Below are positions 8,814 to 16,247 of a DNA stretch of 64,000 bases, piece after piece. This stretch comes from JAOUEA01 sp963810945 (GTDB lineage Bacteria > Actinomycetota > UBA4738 > HRBIN12), in assembly GCA_963810945.1 (NCBI GenBank), contig CAWEPI010000014.1, positions 1 to 64,000 of the forward strand, written 5' to 3'. The position numbers and the translations under genes are program-made. The notes beneath the pieces are model-generated. The model made no database searches. It saw nothing but the letters and a program-made list of their open reading frames with translations, and was not told the DNA's origin. Numbering within the stretch: position 1 is the stretch's first letter; the number at the start of each line of letters is the position of its first letter.

Positions 8814-8929
8814 GAGCGACGACGGTAGCGATTCGCCGGGTCTGGTGTCGCGTTCGGCGAGCAGCAACCTTCACCGGCCAGTGGACGCTCGATGTCCAGC
8901 CCACGGTGCCTGCCGCGACTAGCCGCGCG

Positions 8930-8935
8930 TAAGAT
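8930..8935 (+). promoter_or_regulatory. -10 box for a leaderless gene
   Basis: TAAGAT ends 6 nt before GTG 8942. At that distance transcription would begin at or next to the start codon. No ribosome site is present. Confidence 0.45.
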
Positions 8936-8941
8936 CGTGAC

Positions 8942-9148
8942 GTGAAGTGGTGGGCGATCGCAGCTGGTGTCGTCGTCGTCGTCACGATCGCGATCCTGGC
9001 CACATCGCCCTCGTGGGTCTTCCAGGGCTGTAATGATGCCGCGGGCGGTTTGGATTGCGGCGGCGTCTCTCCGTTGGTTATCGGCGTCGTGGGAGTGGTT
9101 GCCTCGCTCGTCCTGCTGCTCATCGGAGCCTTGCGGTCCATCCGGTAG
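8942..9148 (+). CDS. Small two-helix membrane protein
   Basis: 68 aa, starting at GTG 8942. The first helix is WAIAAGVVVVVTIAILA. A short loop with two cysteines follows (CNDAAGGLDC), then a second helix (PLVIGVVGVVASLVLLLIGA) ending in LRSIR. The two loop cysteines could form a disulfide outside the membrane. There is no Shine-Dalgarno sequence, but a TANNNT box lies 6 nt upstream, so a leaderless transcript is likely. A truncated relative with the same promoter is at 5149. Function unknown. Confidence 0.6.
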   Translation: MKWWAIAAGVVVVVTIAILATSPSWVFQGCNDAAGGLDCGGVSPLVIGVVGVVASLVLLLIGALRSIR

Positions 9149-9215
9149 CACCGGGTCGCATGGCATCGTAAACACCGCACCCCGCTTGCGTGTCCATGTT
9201 GTAGTGGATACCCCC

Positions 9216-9722
9216 ATGGATACGTCGATCGAGGTGCGCGCCGAGGACGTCCTGACGTTCGAGGCGCTGTTCGCGGACGAGCGGGATCGGCTGTTCACCT
9301 CGCTCTGGCTGATCACGAGGGACCGGCACGAGGCCGAGGAGGTGGCGCAGGACGCCTTCGTGAAGGTGTGGGAGCGCTGGGATCGCCGCGGCGCCCCCGA
9401 CGACCCGACCGCCTATCTGTTCCGAGCCGCGATGAACATCCTGCGGAACCGCCGTCGCCGCGCGGCCGTCGCCCTGCGTCACGCCTGGTCCCGGAAGGAG
9501 TCCACCGACGAGCTCGGTGCCGTCGAGGCGCGTGACGTGGTGATGCGCGCCCTCGGAGCCCTGACCCCTTCGCAGCGCGCCGCGCTCGTCTTGATGGATC
9601 TGCTCGACATGTCCTCGACCGAGGCCGCCGACGCACTGGGCGTCCGGCCCTCCACCGTCCGTGTGCTCGCCGCCCGCGGACGCGCGACCCTCTCGGAACA
9701 GATCGGAGCCGGCGATGGATGA
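9216..9722 (+). CDS. ECF-type RNA polymerase sigma factor (SigE-like)
   Basis: 168 aa from ATG 9216. Region 2 is clear: FEALFADERDRLFTSLWLI, then RDRHEAEEVAQDAFVKVWER and PTAYLFRAAMN. Region 4 is LTPSQRAALVLMDLLDMSST and EAADALGVRPSTVRVLAARG. The region 2 sequence resembles the SigE subgroup of actinobacterial ECF factors. The stop codon overlaps the start of the next gene by 8 bp. That gene encodes a membrane protein, giving the standard sigma/partner pair. Confidence 0.85.
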   Translation: MDTSIEVRAEDVLTFEALFADERDRLFTSLWLITRDRHEAEEVAQDAFVKVWERWDRRGAPDDPTAYLFRAAMNILRNRRRRAAVALRHAWSRKESTDELGAVEARDVVMRALGALTPSQRAALVLMDLLDMSSTEAADALGVRPSTVRVLAARGRATLSEQIGAGDG

Positions 9723-10641
9723 CACGAAGCGTCTCATGGAGCAGGCACGGCACCGCGCGCCGACGCCCGCGTTCGATCTCGATGACGTACGCGATCGCAG
9801 GAGCCGCCACGACCGCCGGCGCCGGGTCAGCGCCGCGATCGTGGGCCTGGGCATCACCACCGCCATCGTCGCGGGCGCCGCGTTCGCCACTGCGTCGGTC
9901 GGGACCCCCGACGGAACCGCGGGCCCCGCGGGCGGTGGCGGGTTGCCCGCACCGGTCCGTTCGGTCGCGCTGACACCCGGAGGGTTCTCGTACCAGCGGA
10001 TCAAGATCGAGTCCTACTCCACGTGCGCGGAGTGCGGGGTCAGCCACGTCGAGCTGCTCGCCGAGTCCTGGTGGGCGCCGGACGGCTCGGGACGCATCGA
10101 CGTGTCGAAGGCCCAGAACTACGGGATCCACGGCGGCACGTTCGACGCCGGGACGTTCCCGGCCGAGGGCGACCTCACCGGGTTCCCCACCGACCCTGAT
10201 GCGCTCCGCACGTTCCTGCTCGAACGGAGCGCCGCCGACGGCGCCTCGCCCCGCCCCGACGTGACCCCCGCACCCGGCGTGCCCCTCGAGGACGGACAGC
10301 TGTGGCTCGCGATCCAGGACTACCTGGGCTCGACCCAATACCTGAACGCCACCCCCGAGCTCCGGGCCGCGATGCTGCAAGTCCTCGCCCACGACCCCAT
10401 GGTGCGTGTGTCGACCGGTGCCACCGACCCTCTGGGTCGCCCCGCATCGACGCTGCGGTTCCGTGCCTACGACGCCGACGTCACGGTCTTCGTCGAACCG
10501 ACGAGCGGCGACTTCATGGCGAAGACGGAACGGTTCGACGACGGCAGCACCGGATCCGTCATCGTCGAGGAGGCGGGCATCGCCACGAGCGATCAAGCCC
10601 TGCCACTAGGTCATCGGATCACGGTGCCCGCGGTGTCGTAG
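9715..10641 (+). CDS. CU044_5270-like membrane protein, putative sigma-factor partner
   Basis: 308 aa from ATG 9715, inside the last codons of the sigma gene. A charged cytoplasmic N-terminus of about 36 residues (MDDTKRLMEQARHRAPTPAF) precedes a membrane helix (37-62). A large extracytoplasmic domain follows with a CAECGVS pair, then LPTDPDALRTFL-like and DPMVRV segments. This layout is typical of proteins downstream of actinobacterial ECF sigma genes. Whether it sequesters the sigma factor is inferred from position. Confidence 0.7.
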   Translation: MDDTKRLMEQARHRAPTPAFDLDDVRDRRSRHDRRRRVSAAIVGLGITTAIVAGAAFATASVGTPDGTAGPAGGGGLPAPVRSVALTPGGFSYQRIKIESYSTCAECGVSHVELLAESWWAPDGSGRIDVSKAQNYGIHGGTFDAGTFPAEGDLTGFPTDPDALRTFLLERSAADGASPRPDVTPAPGVPLEDGQLWLAIQDYLGSTQYLNATPELRAAMLQVLAHDPMVRVSTGATDPLGRPASTLRFRAYDADVTVFVEPTSGDFMAKTERFDDGSTGSVIVEEAGIATSDQALPLGHRITVPAVS

Positions 10642-10654
10642 CACCAACGGAGAC

Positions 10655-10685
10655 CTCACACCGGACGCGATCGCGACTGTGTGAG
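10655..10685 (+). terminator. Hairpin after the sigma/partner operon
   Basis: CTCACAC (10655-10661) pairs with GTGTGAG (10679-10685). The 17-nt loop itself contains the palindrome CGCGATCGCG. It begins 14 bp after the stop codon. No T-tract follows. Confidence 0.4.
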
Positions 10686-10758
10686 CGTCTAGCGAGATCG
10701 AGGCCGTCGAGGTGCCCCACGACGTTCACATGGGTCCTGGTCCGGATACTCCCGGATG

Positions 10759-10925
10759 TCAGGCGAGGTGGAAGAAGAGCAGGAAGCCGATCAGGAGCGT
10801 GGCTGCCGCCCCGACAAGGACAAAGATCTTCAACGTGTCCGAAGCCGCCCGCGATTAGCGATCATCAACCCCCCGGAGGCCAACAGCACGGCCCCCATGA
10901 GCGTGTCATGCCCGCCGATCTCCAT
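10759..10925 (-). pseudogene. Possible two-helix small membrane protein split by a frameshift
   Basis: Reading the minus strand, AGGAAGGA lies 5-12 nt before ATG 10925. The frame MEIGGHDTLMGAVLLASGG runs to a TGA at 10830. A second frame overlaps it as TTGA and encodes KIFVLVGAAATLLIGFLLFF to the stop at 10759. Joined, they make a natural helix-loop-helix protein of about 55 aa. Either a single indel split one gene or there are two coupled mini-genes. The good ribosome site argues that something is translated here. The rest of 10686-11078 shows nothing else recognisable. Confidence 0.4.
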
Positions 10926-11090
10926 CAGGTTCCTTCCTCTCGTCGCGCGGAACCGACTTCGGTCGGTCAGCACAAGGCGTCAGTCTCCCCTGCGCCGGGC
11001 AGAGGAGCAACGACCGGTCATCTGTCATGCCCTTTCGGGGCGGCGCGGTCGAGTTGACCATGCGTTTCGAAGCCCTCGATGATGGCGACC

Positions 11091-11957
11091 ATGGAGCTCA
11101 CGGCGAAGAACTTCGACGAGCCGGACGAAGTGGTCGAGCTGCCAGGTCTCGTCGAGGAGATCGTCGAGGTCGGAGGCTTCGTGGTCGGTCGCGAGGTGAC
11201 AGCCCCGGGATGGCGATGGTCCACGGACACGAAGCCCGTCGTCGGCGGCGACTGGTGCGACGCCCATCACGTGGGTCTGACGGTGTCGGGGCGTTGGGGT
11301 GTCGTCCTGAGCGACGGCAGGACCCTGGAGTTCGGTCCCGGCGATGTCTTCGATGTCCCCGCCGGGCACGATAGCTGGACCATCGGCGACGAACCGTGCG
11401 TCACCATCAGCTGGACGGGTCTGCGTCGCTTCTTCGCGTCCAAGGTCCTCCTGCCGGAACGGTTCCTGGCGACGATCCTGTTCACCGACATCGTCGGCTC
11501 GACCGCGAGAGCCGCCGAACTCGGCGACACCGCGTGGTCGGAGACGCTCGCGCAACACGAGGAGCACGTGCGCAGCGAGCTGGATCGGGCTCACGGTCGA
11601 GAAGTGAAGAACACGGGTGACGGAGTCCTCGCGATCTTCGAAGGTCCTGCCGCCGCTCTTCGGTGTGCTGCCGACATCAGATCGGCCGCGAACCAGCAGG
11701 GCCTTCAGATCCGCGCAGGGGTGCACGTCGGAGAGGTCGAGTCCACAGGTGACGACATCCGCGGCATCGCCGTGCATGAAGCCGCTCGCGTGATGGCGGC
11801 CGCACCCCCAGACGAGATCTGGCTGTCCGAGATCGCCAAGACGCTGACGGCGCTGACCGGGGACTCGTTCGAGGACCGCGGCGCGTTCGAACTGAAGGGT
11901 CTCACCGGGTCGCGACGGTTGTACGCGTATCTCGCTGGCACCTCTACCGGGTGGTGA
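11091..11957 (+). CDS. Cupin domain fused to class III nucleotide cyclase
   Basis: 288 aa from ATG 11091 (ATG 11079 also possible; neither has a clear ribosome site). Residues 30-110 form a small cupin barrel: APGWRWSTDTKP, then HHVGLTVSGRWGVVLSDGR and FGPGDVFDVPAGHDSW. Residues 120-280 are a cyclase domain with ATILFTDIVGSTARAAELG, VKNTGDGVLAIFEG, RAGVHVGEVE and GIAVHEAARVMAA. The usual Asn before AAR is His. The cupin may sense a small ligand or metal and control cyclase output (inference). The last codons (GTSTGW) come from a 24-bp block shared with the cyclase gene at 3364 but read in another frame. Confidence 0.75.
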   Translation: MELTAKNFDEPDEVVELPGLVEEIVEVGGFVVGREVTAPGWRWSTDTKPVVGGDWCDAHHVGLTVSGRWGVVLSDGRTLEFGPGDVFDVPAGHDSWTIGDEPCVTISWTGLRRFFASKVLLPERFLATILFTDIVGSTARAAELGDTAWSETLAQHEEHVRSELDRAHGREVKNTGDGVLAIFEGPAAALRCAADIRSAANQQGLQIRAGVHVGEVESTGDDIRGIAVHEAARVMAAAPPDEIWLSEIAKTLTALTGDSFEDRGAFELKGLTGSRRLYAYLAGTSTGW

Positions 11958-11959
11958 GC
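11936..11959 (+). repeat. 24-bp exact match to the end of the hydrolase-cyclase gene
   Basis: The 24 bases at 11936-11959 are identical to 3364-3387. In the earlier gene they encode the conserved cyclase end WHLYRVVS in frame. Here they are read in a different frame and create the stop of the cupin-cyclase gene. This suggests recombination between cyclase paralogues. Confidence 0.8.
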
Positions 11960-11961
11960 CC

Positions 11962-12557
11962 GTGATCCAGGCGGAGGCGAAGTACGCGCGGGCCGACGAC
12001 GGCGTCCACATCGCCTACCGAGCGTTCGGCGTCGGGGCCAACGACATCTTGTTCGTGCCCGGGCAGATCTCGCATCTCGACCTGACGTGGCGTGAGTCGG
12101 CTCACGTGCGTTGGCTCGATCACTTGGCAGCTCGGACGGGTGATCCTGATCGACCGTCGAGGCATCGGGCTCTCGGATCGGCTCTCACCTGATGACTTGC
12201 CGCCCGCCGAGGTGCTGGCCGAGGACCTCGGCGTGGTGCTGGAGGCTGTCGGCGCGACGAAGCCCATCCTCTTCGGGTTCTCAGAGGGTGGGCAGATCTG
12301 TTCCCTCTTCGACCCTCGATCTCGAGATCTGCGCCGGCGTCCATACCGGCGAGGTCGAGACGATCGACGCGGAGATCGGCGGCCTCGGTGTGACGATCGG
12401 CGCCCGGATCGGCGCTCTAGCCGGGTCCTCGGAGGTCATAGCGTCCTCCACCGTGAAGGACCTGGCCGCGGGCTCCGGTCTCGCGTTCGAAGACCGCGGC
12501 GAGCACGAGCTGAAGGGCGTCCCCGACCGTTGGCACCTCTATCTGGTGACGAGCTGA
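11962..12557 (+). pseudogene. Remnant of a hydrolase-cyclase fusion gene
   Basis: The start (from GTG 11962) encodes the hydrolase N-terminus: YARADDGVHIAYRAFGVG and SHLDLTW. It shifts frame near 12135 to RVILIDRRGIGLSDRLSPDD and keeps the nucleophile elbow GFSEGG. Near 12310 it jumps directly to the end of a cyclase domain in a third frame: LEICAGVHTGEVETIDAEIG, then GEHELKGVPDRWHLYLV. Compared with the intact gene at 2056, about 280 central residues are missing, including the cyclase metal-binding part. It is therefore a pseudogene with a deletion plus frameshifts. Assembly error alone would not explain the deletion. Confidence 0.8.
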
Positions 12558-12594
12558 TGGATCTCGCTCGTGACAGCTGGGTTCGACCGCAGGG

Positions 12595-12792
12595 CTAGGG
12601 CGCATCTCCCTGCGAGCGGACCGGGAGGAGCAACACGATGATGACGGTGATCCCCGGGAGGAAGCAGGCGAGGAGGCCCCACAGGAGTGGGCTGTGACCT
12701 TTGCTGCGGGCGATCGACATGGTGAGCGTCAGGAAGACGACCCATAGGAAGAAGATGATCAACCACCAGAAGAACGAAGCCGCTGCGATCAC
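12595..12792 (-). CDS. Small two-helix membrane protein
   Basis: 65 aa: MIAAASFFWWLIIFFLWVVF is the first helix, then a short polar loop RSKGHSPLLW, then the second helix LLACFLPGITVIIVLLLPV. It resembles small actinobacterial membrane proteins of unknown role. The 225 bp upstream (12793-13017) show no gene; a TAGGCT box on the plus strand at 12965 may belong to the next gene. Confidence 0.55.
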   Translation of the reverse strand: MIAAASFFWWLIIFFLWVVFLTLTMSIARSKGHSPLLWGLLACFLPGITVIIVLLLPVRSQGDAP

Positions 12793-13017
12793 TCGGTCCC
12801 CTCTCGACAGATGACACCACGCACGAATGTGGATGGATCTAGGCGAGGCCCGACAGGTCTCCGGTGCGTGCCTGTCGGAACGTCTCCGCCGGACCGACAG
12901 TAGACCATCAGGTGGGCTCGCGCCTCGGCATGCGACTGCGCACGTGGGAGAAACATCGCTCGACTAGGCTTCATCCAAGAGGATCGCGAACGCGCATCTA
13001 CCTGAAGGACTGCGCGG

Positions 13018-13950
13018 GTGACCACGGTCGAAGCAACCGCTCGGGGCAAGGAACGCGCGGTGTCCAAGCGCGGGTTCGGTTTGGGCATCCTGGGCGCCGC
13101 CGTCTATCTCGTCGGCACGTTCTTGCCGGGGATCAGCGGCAACTTCGAAGGCGGGTCGAGCAGCGCGGTTGCGCTCGCGTTCGCGCCCGGTGTCCCCGGG
13201 GCCCTGATCCGCTTCAGGGTCGGCGCGTTCTTCCTCCTGTTCGGCACGATGCTGGTCGTGGCCGCGATCTCGCTCGCAGGCGTGCGAAGCGTCCGAACCA
13301 CTCGATGGAACGCCGCCCTGGCGGGCGCATCCGCGATCTGGTTCGTGCCCACCCTCAGCCGAGTGCTGCGTTGGTTCTCGGCTGACTTCCGCTTCCCCAA
13401 CGGGATCGGTACGTGGGCGATGTATGCCGGCACCGGGCTCGCGTTCGCCGGAGGCGTGGTGGCCTTGATCGAGTTGCGCGCGACGAGCGGTGATGCGCGC
13501 ACGGGTTCATCCGGCATCGTCGGCTTCATCCTCGGGGTGCTCGGCGTGGCCGTGTACGGCTTCTCCACCAGCCTCACGTATTTCGCTCAGCCCCCCGCCC
13601 CCGGGCCGATCTCGCTCTTCTCCGGACTGAAGCATCTGCCGGTCGTGCCCACCATCGCGGCGGTGATCTCCGTGTACGGGGCCGCCGCCGTGCTGGCGGT
13701 GATCTCGTTCGGGGGGATGTGGGGTCGGCGGAAGGACCTGTGGGCGGCCGCCCTGCTGGCGGGTGCGCTGGCGTGGAGCCCGAAGCTCGCCGAGCTGATC
13801 AACGCCTCCGTCTACGAGATCGGCTTCTGGGGGGTTGAGGCGGCGACCGTCATCCTCCTGGCCGCGGGAGCGATCGCCGTCGCGGGAACCCGGCGTTCGA
13901 GCATCGCGAGCGCATCCACTTCGGAGCACGCGGCTCGCGACGAGCCCTAG
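13018..13950 (+). CDS. Multi-pass membrane protein of unknown function
   Basis: 310 aa from GTG 13018; GTG 13060 is an alternative, and both have GAAGGA- or AAGGAA-like sites. About seven hydrophobic segments are seen, starting with GFGLGILGAAVYLVGTFLPG and ending with GVEAATVILLAAGAIAVAG. Loops are short and there are no catalytic motifs. The C-terminal tail is Ser/Ala-rich and charged. It could be a transporter-like or sensor membrane protein, but nothing in it supports a specific role. It faces the DUF4386 gene convergently. Confidence 0.65.
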   Translation: MTTVEATARGKERAVSKRGFGLGILGAAVYLVGTFLPGISGNFEGGSSSAVALAFAPGVPGALIRFRVGAFFLLFGTMLVVAAISLAGVRSVRTTRWNAALAGASAIWFVPTLSRVLRWFSADFRFPNGIGTWAMYAGTGLAFAGGVVALIELRATSGDARTGSSGIVGFILGVLGVAVYGFSTSLTYFAQPPAPGPISLFSGLKHLPVVPTIAAVISVYGAAAVLAVISFGGMWGRRKDLWAAALLAGALAWSPKLAELINASVYEIGFWGVEAATVILLAAGAIAVAGTRRSSIASASTSEHAARDEP

Positions 13951-13964
13951 CGTCCGGCTCGCCG

Positions 13965-13985
13965 GAGCCCGGCGGAGCTGGGCTC
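13965..13985. terminator. Possible bidirectional terminator between convergent genes
   Basis: GAGCCC (13965-13970) can pair with GGGCTC (13980-13985) around a 9-nt loop. It lies in the 61-bp gap between two convergent genes. No T-tract is visible on either side. Confidence 0.3.
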
Positions 13986-14011
13986 CGACCCGGGCCCGGT
14001 GGAGGACGAGA

Positions 14012-14749
14012 TCAGTCTGCGGTGCCTACCCGGACCGGCGGATCACCGTCCACGAGGGAGACGTCGGGCGTCGCCAGGAGCGGCGACGTGGGCATGAACC
14101 CCTTGACGATGAGGTAGATGCCGAGCGACAGCTCCCAGAAGAATTCCGGGATCGTCGCGAGGGCCTGCGCGGAGGAGCCTGGCTCGATGACGTCGAACAG
14201 CACGAGGGTCCCCGAGATGAGGATCAGCGGACCTCCGATCAACCCCAGCCAGGTCATGCGGCGCGGCACCAAGGCGGATCGGTACATCAGGTAGCCGAGG
14301 ATCAGCCCGTTCCCGATGCCGACGACCCAGCCGGGGCCGAGCAGGAAGGTCCAGTCGTGGACCGCGACGAGCGACCTGCCGGCGATGACGAGCGAGGCCC
14401 CACCGGCAGCGCCGACGTCCTGGCGCAACGTCACGACCGCGAGCAGGCTGAGGAGACCGACCGCGATGAAGACGGATTCCATGATGCGTGCGGTGACGTA
14501 GCCGAGGGCGAGGCTCTCGTTCTGCCGCTTGAGGATCGGGAACAGCACGACGGCCGTGCCGATGTTGGCGATGATCACGATCATCTCGAGGAACGCCCCG
14601 AGGGCGATCTTGTTGTCCGCGCCGGCTCCGACGATGTAGTTGGGGTGGTCCAGCAGGGGCTTGTAGAAGATGAAGAAGGCTGGGATGGAGGCGACGAAGG
14701 TGATGATGAAGAGCCAGCCCGCGAGCCTTGCGATCTTCTGAGGATGCAC
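14012..14749 (-). CDS. DUF4386 family membrane protein
   Basis: 245 aa with six predicted helices. It begins HPQKIARLAGWLFIITFVAS. Further marks are the IVGAGADNKIALGAFLEMIV segment, LKRQNESLALGYVTARIMES and the DWTFLLGPGWVVGIGNGLIL loop, all typical of DUF4386 proteins. Function unknown; located in the cytoplasmic membrane. It is transcribed divergently from a small winged-helix regulator 93 bp away, an arrangement that often means the regulator controls it. Confidence 0.85.
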   Translation of the reverse strand: MHPQKIARLAGWLFIITFVASIPAFFIFYKPLLDHPNYIVGAGADNKIALGAFLEMIVIIANIGTAVVLFPILKRQNESLALGYVTARIMESVFIAVGLLSLLAVVTLRQDVGAAGGASLVIAGRSLVAVHDWTFLLGPGWVVGIGNGLILGYLMYRSALVPRRMTWLGLIGGPLILISGTLVLFDVIEPGSSAQALATIPEFFWELSLGIYLIVKGFMPTSPLLATPDVSLVDGDPPVRVGTAD

Positions 14750-14829
14750 CTGGACTCCTTGTCCTCGATTGCGGCCGCCCGATCCGTGAGCGTTGATACT
14801 AGCAAACGATTTCAGGAATCAACATGCGG

Positions 14830-14835
14830 TATATA
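14830..14835 (+). promoter_or_regulatory. -10 box in the divergent gap before the winged-helix gene
   Basis: TATATA ends 7 nt before ATG 14843, suggesting a leaderless transcript. The gap to the divergent DUF4386 gene is unusually AT-rich for this genome, so it probably holds both promoters and the regulator's operator. Confidence 0.4.
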
Positions 14836-14842
14836 TCGTGCG

Positions 14843-15157
14843 ATGGCCGACTGGGGCTTCCTGACCAACCATGCCCGAGCCATGCTGTTCATCGCTCGAG
14901 ACCCGGACACGCGACTGCGCGACCTCGCGGCGGCCCTCGGCGTCACCGAGCGCACGGCGTTCGGACTCGTCGCCGATCTCACCGAGGCCGGCTACGTGGT
15001 GAAGGAGAAGGATGGTCGCCGGAACCGGTATCACATCCAACCCCAGCTGCCGCTGCGCCACCCGATGAACCGTGAAGGGACGATCGGAGAGCTCCTGAAC
15101 GTGCTCCTCGGTTCGGAAGCGCGGATCGATCGGCACGACGGACGCCGCAAGACGTAG
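14843..15157 (+). CDS. Winged-helix transcriptional regulator
   Basis: 104 aa, starting ADWGFLTNHARAMLFIARDP. The helix-turn-helix is LRDLAAALGVTERTAFGLVA and the wing is AGYVVKEKDGRRNRYHIQP, close to the MarR/ArsR-like single-domain regulators common in Actinomycetota. The short C-terminal part probably dimerises. No cysteine or histidine cluster for metal sensing is present. It is divergent from the DUF4386 gene, its most likely target. Confidence 0.8.
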   Translation: MADWGFLTNHARAMLFIARDPDTRLRDLAAALGVTERTAFGLVADLTEAGYVVKEKDGRRNRYHIQPQLPLRHPMNREGTIGELLNVLLGSEARIDRHDGRRKT

Positions 15158-15191
15158 GCGGCGCTAAAGGGGATCCGCACTCCATGTGCCG

Positions 15192-16247
15192 TCAGCGGGT
15201 GCTGGGCGCGGCGATCCGCCGAGCGACATAGGAGGCGTCGGCCCCCACCCACCCGAGCAGCGCCGACCCCCGCGTCCAGAGCCACGGGAGGCCCAGGAAG
15301 TAGAGACCGGGCGCGCTCGTGACCCCCCGGCGGTGGACCGGGACCCCGGCATCGTCGAGGACGCCGGGGACGTGGATCCACCCATACTCGCCGCGGAAGC
15401 CGGTCGCCCACACGATGACGGCGGGCTTCGACGTGCTCCCGTCGGCGAACGTGACGGTGCCACCCTCCACGCGGTCCACGCGCGGACGGAGCCGGATCCT
15501 ATGCCGGCGCGAGAGGCGCCGCGGCCCGGTTCCGATGATCGGATCGCGCTGGGCGAGTCGTCGACCCAACCGGGAGTCGATCGTCGCGTTCGCGACGCCG
15601 ACCTTGGTCCCCCACCACCAGACGTCGCGGCCCAGCGGCCGCTGAGGCACGACCGGCTGGCGGCGCCCCACCGCGAGCTCGACGGGGCGTGACGCGGCCA
15701 GCTCGCCCGCGATCTGACAGCCGGAGTTCCCAGCGCCGACGACGAGCACCGGCCCGGGCGCGAGCGCGTCCGGCCGCCGGTAGTCCGCGCTGTGCATCTG
15801 GACGATCGGATCGTCCGCTCCGGCCGCGACGCGCGGGACGAAGGGAGCCTGGTACGGGCCCGTCGCGACGACGACCTGCTTCGCCTCGACGGTCTCCGAT
15901 CCGATCGACGCGACGTAGGTCTCATCCTGACGGTCGAGCGACGTGACGGAAGCACCGAGCCGGACAGGGAGCTCGAACGCCTCCACGTAGGCGCTGAGGT
16001 AGTCGGCGACATCGTCCTTCGTCGGGTAGGTATCGGCGCGCGCCGGGTAGGGCATCCCCGGCAGGCTGTCGAACTGCGCGGGCGTGAACAGCACGAGCGA
16101 ATCCCAGCGCGATCGCCAGCTCTGGCCGACCTCGGAGCCGGCGTCGAGGATCGCGAAGCTCCGCCCCTGTTCGGCCAGATAGGAGCCGGCCGCCAACCCC
16201 GCTTGACCGCCACCGATGACCATCACGTCCAACACGCTACGAACCAC
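15192..16247 (-). CDS. Flavin-containing monooxygenase-like NAD(P)/FAD protein
   Basis: 351 aa. It has an N-terminal FAD-binding motif (VMVIGGGQAGLAAGSYLAEQ, residues 8-27) and a second dinucleotide motif for NADPH (VLVVGAGNSGCQIAGELA, about 165-182). Further motifs are ATGPY and IVWATGFRGEYGWI. This is the CzcO/FMO-like group. It starts 11 bp inside the MerR-cyclase gene, making it the third gene of an overlapping operon with the multicopper oxidase. Substrate unknown; the context suggests a redox partner in metal or oxidant handling (inference). Confidence 0.8.
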   Translation of the reverse strand: MVRSVLDVMVIGGGQAGLAAGSYLAEQGRSFAILDAGSEVGQSWRSRWDSLVLFTPAQFDSLPGMPYPARADTYPTKDDVADYLSAYVEAFELPVRLGASVTSLDRQDETYVASIGSETVEAKQVVVATGPYQAPFVPRVAAGADDPIVQMHSADYRRPDALAPGPVLVVGAGNSGCQIAGELAASRPVELAVGRRQPVVPQRPLGRDVWWWGTKVGVANATIDSRLGRRLAQRDPIIGTGPRRLSRRHRIRLRPRVDRVEGGTVTFADGSTSKPAVIVWATGFRGEYGWIHVPGVLDDAGVPVHRRGVTSAPGLYFLGLPWLWTRGSALLGWVGADASYVARRIAAPSTR

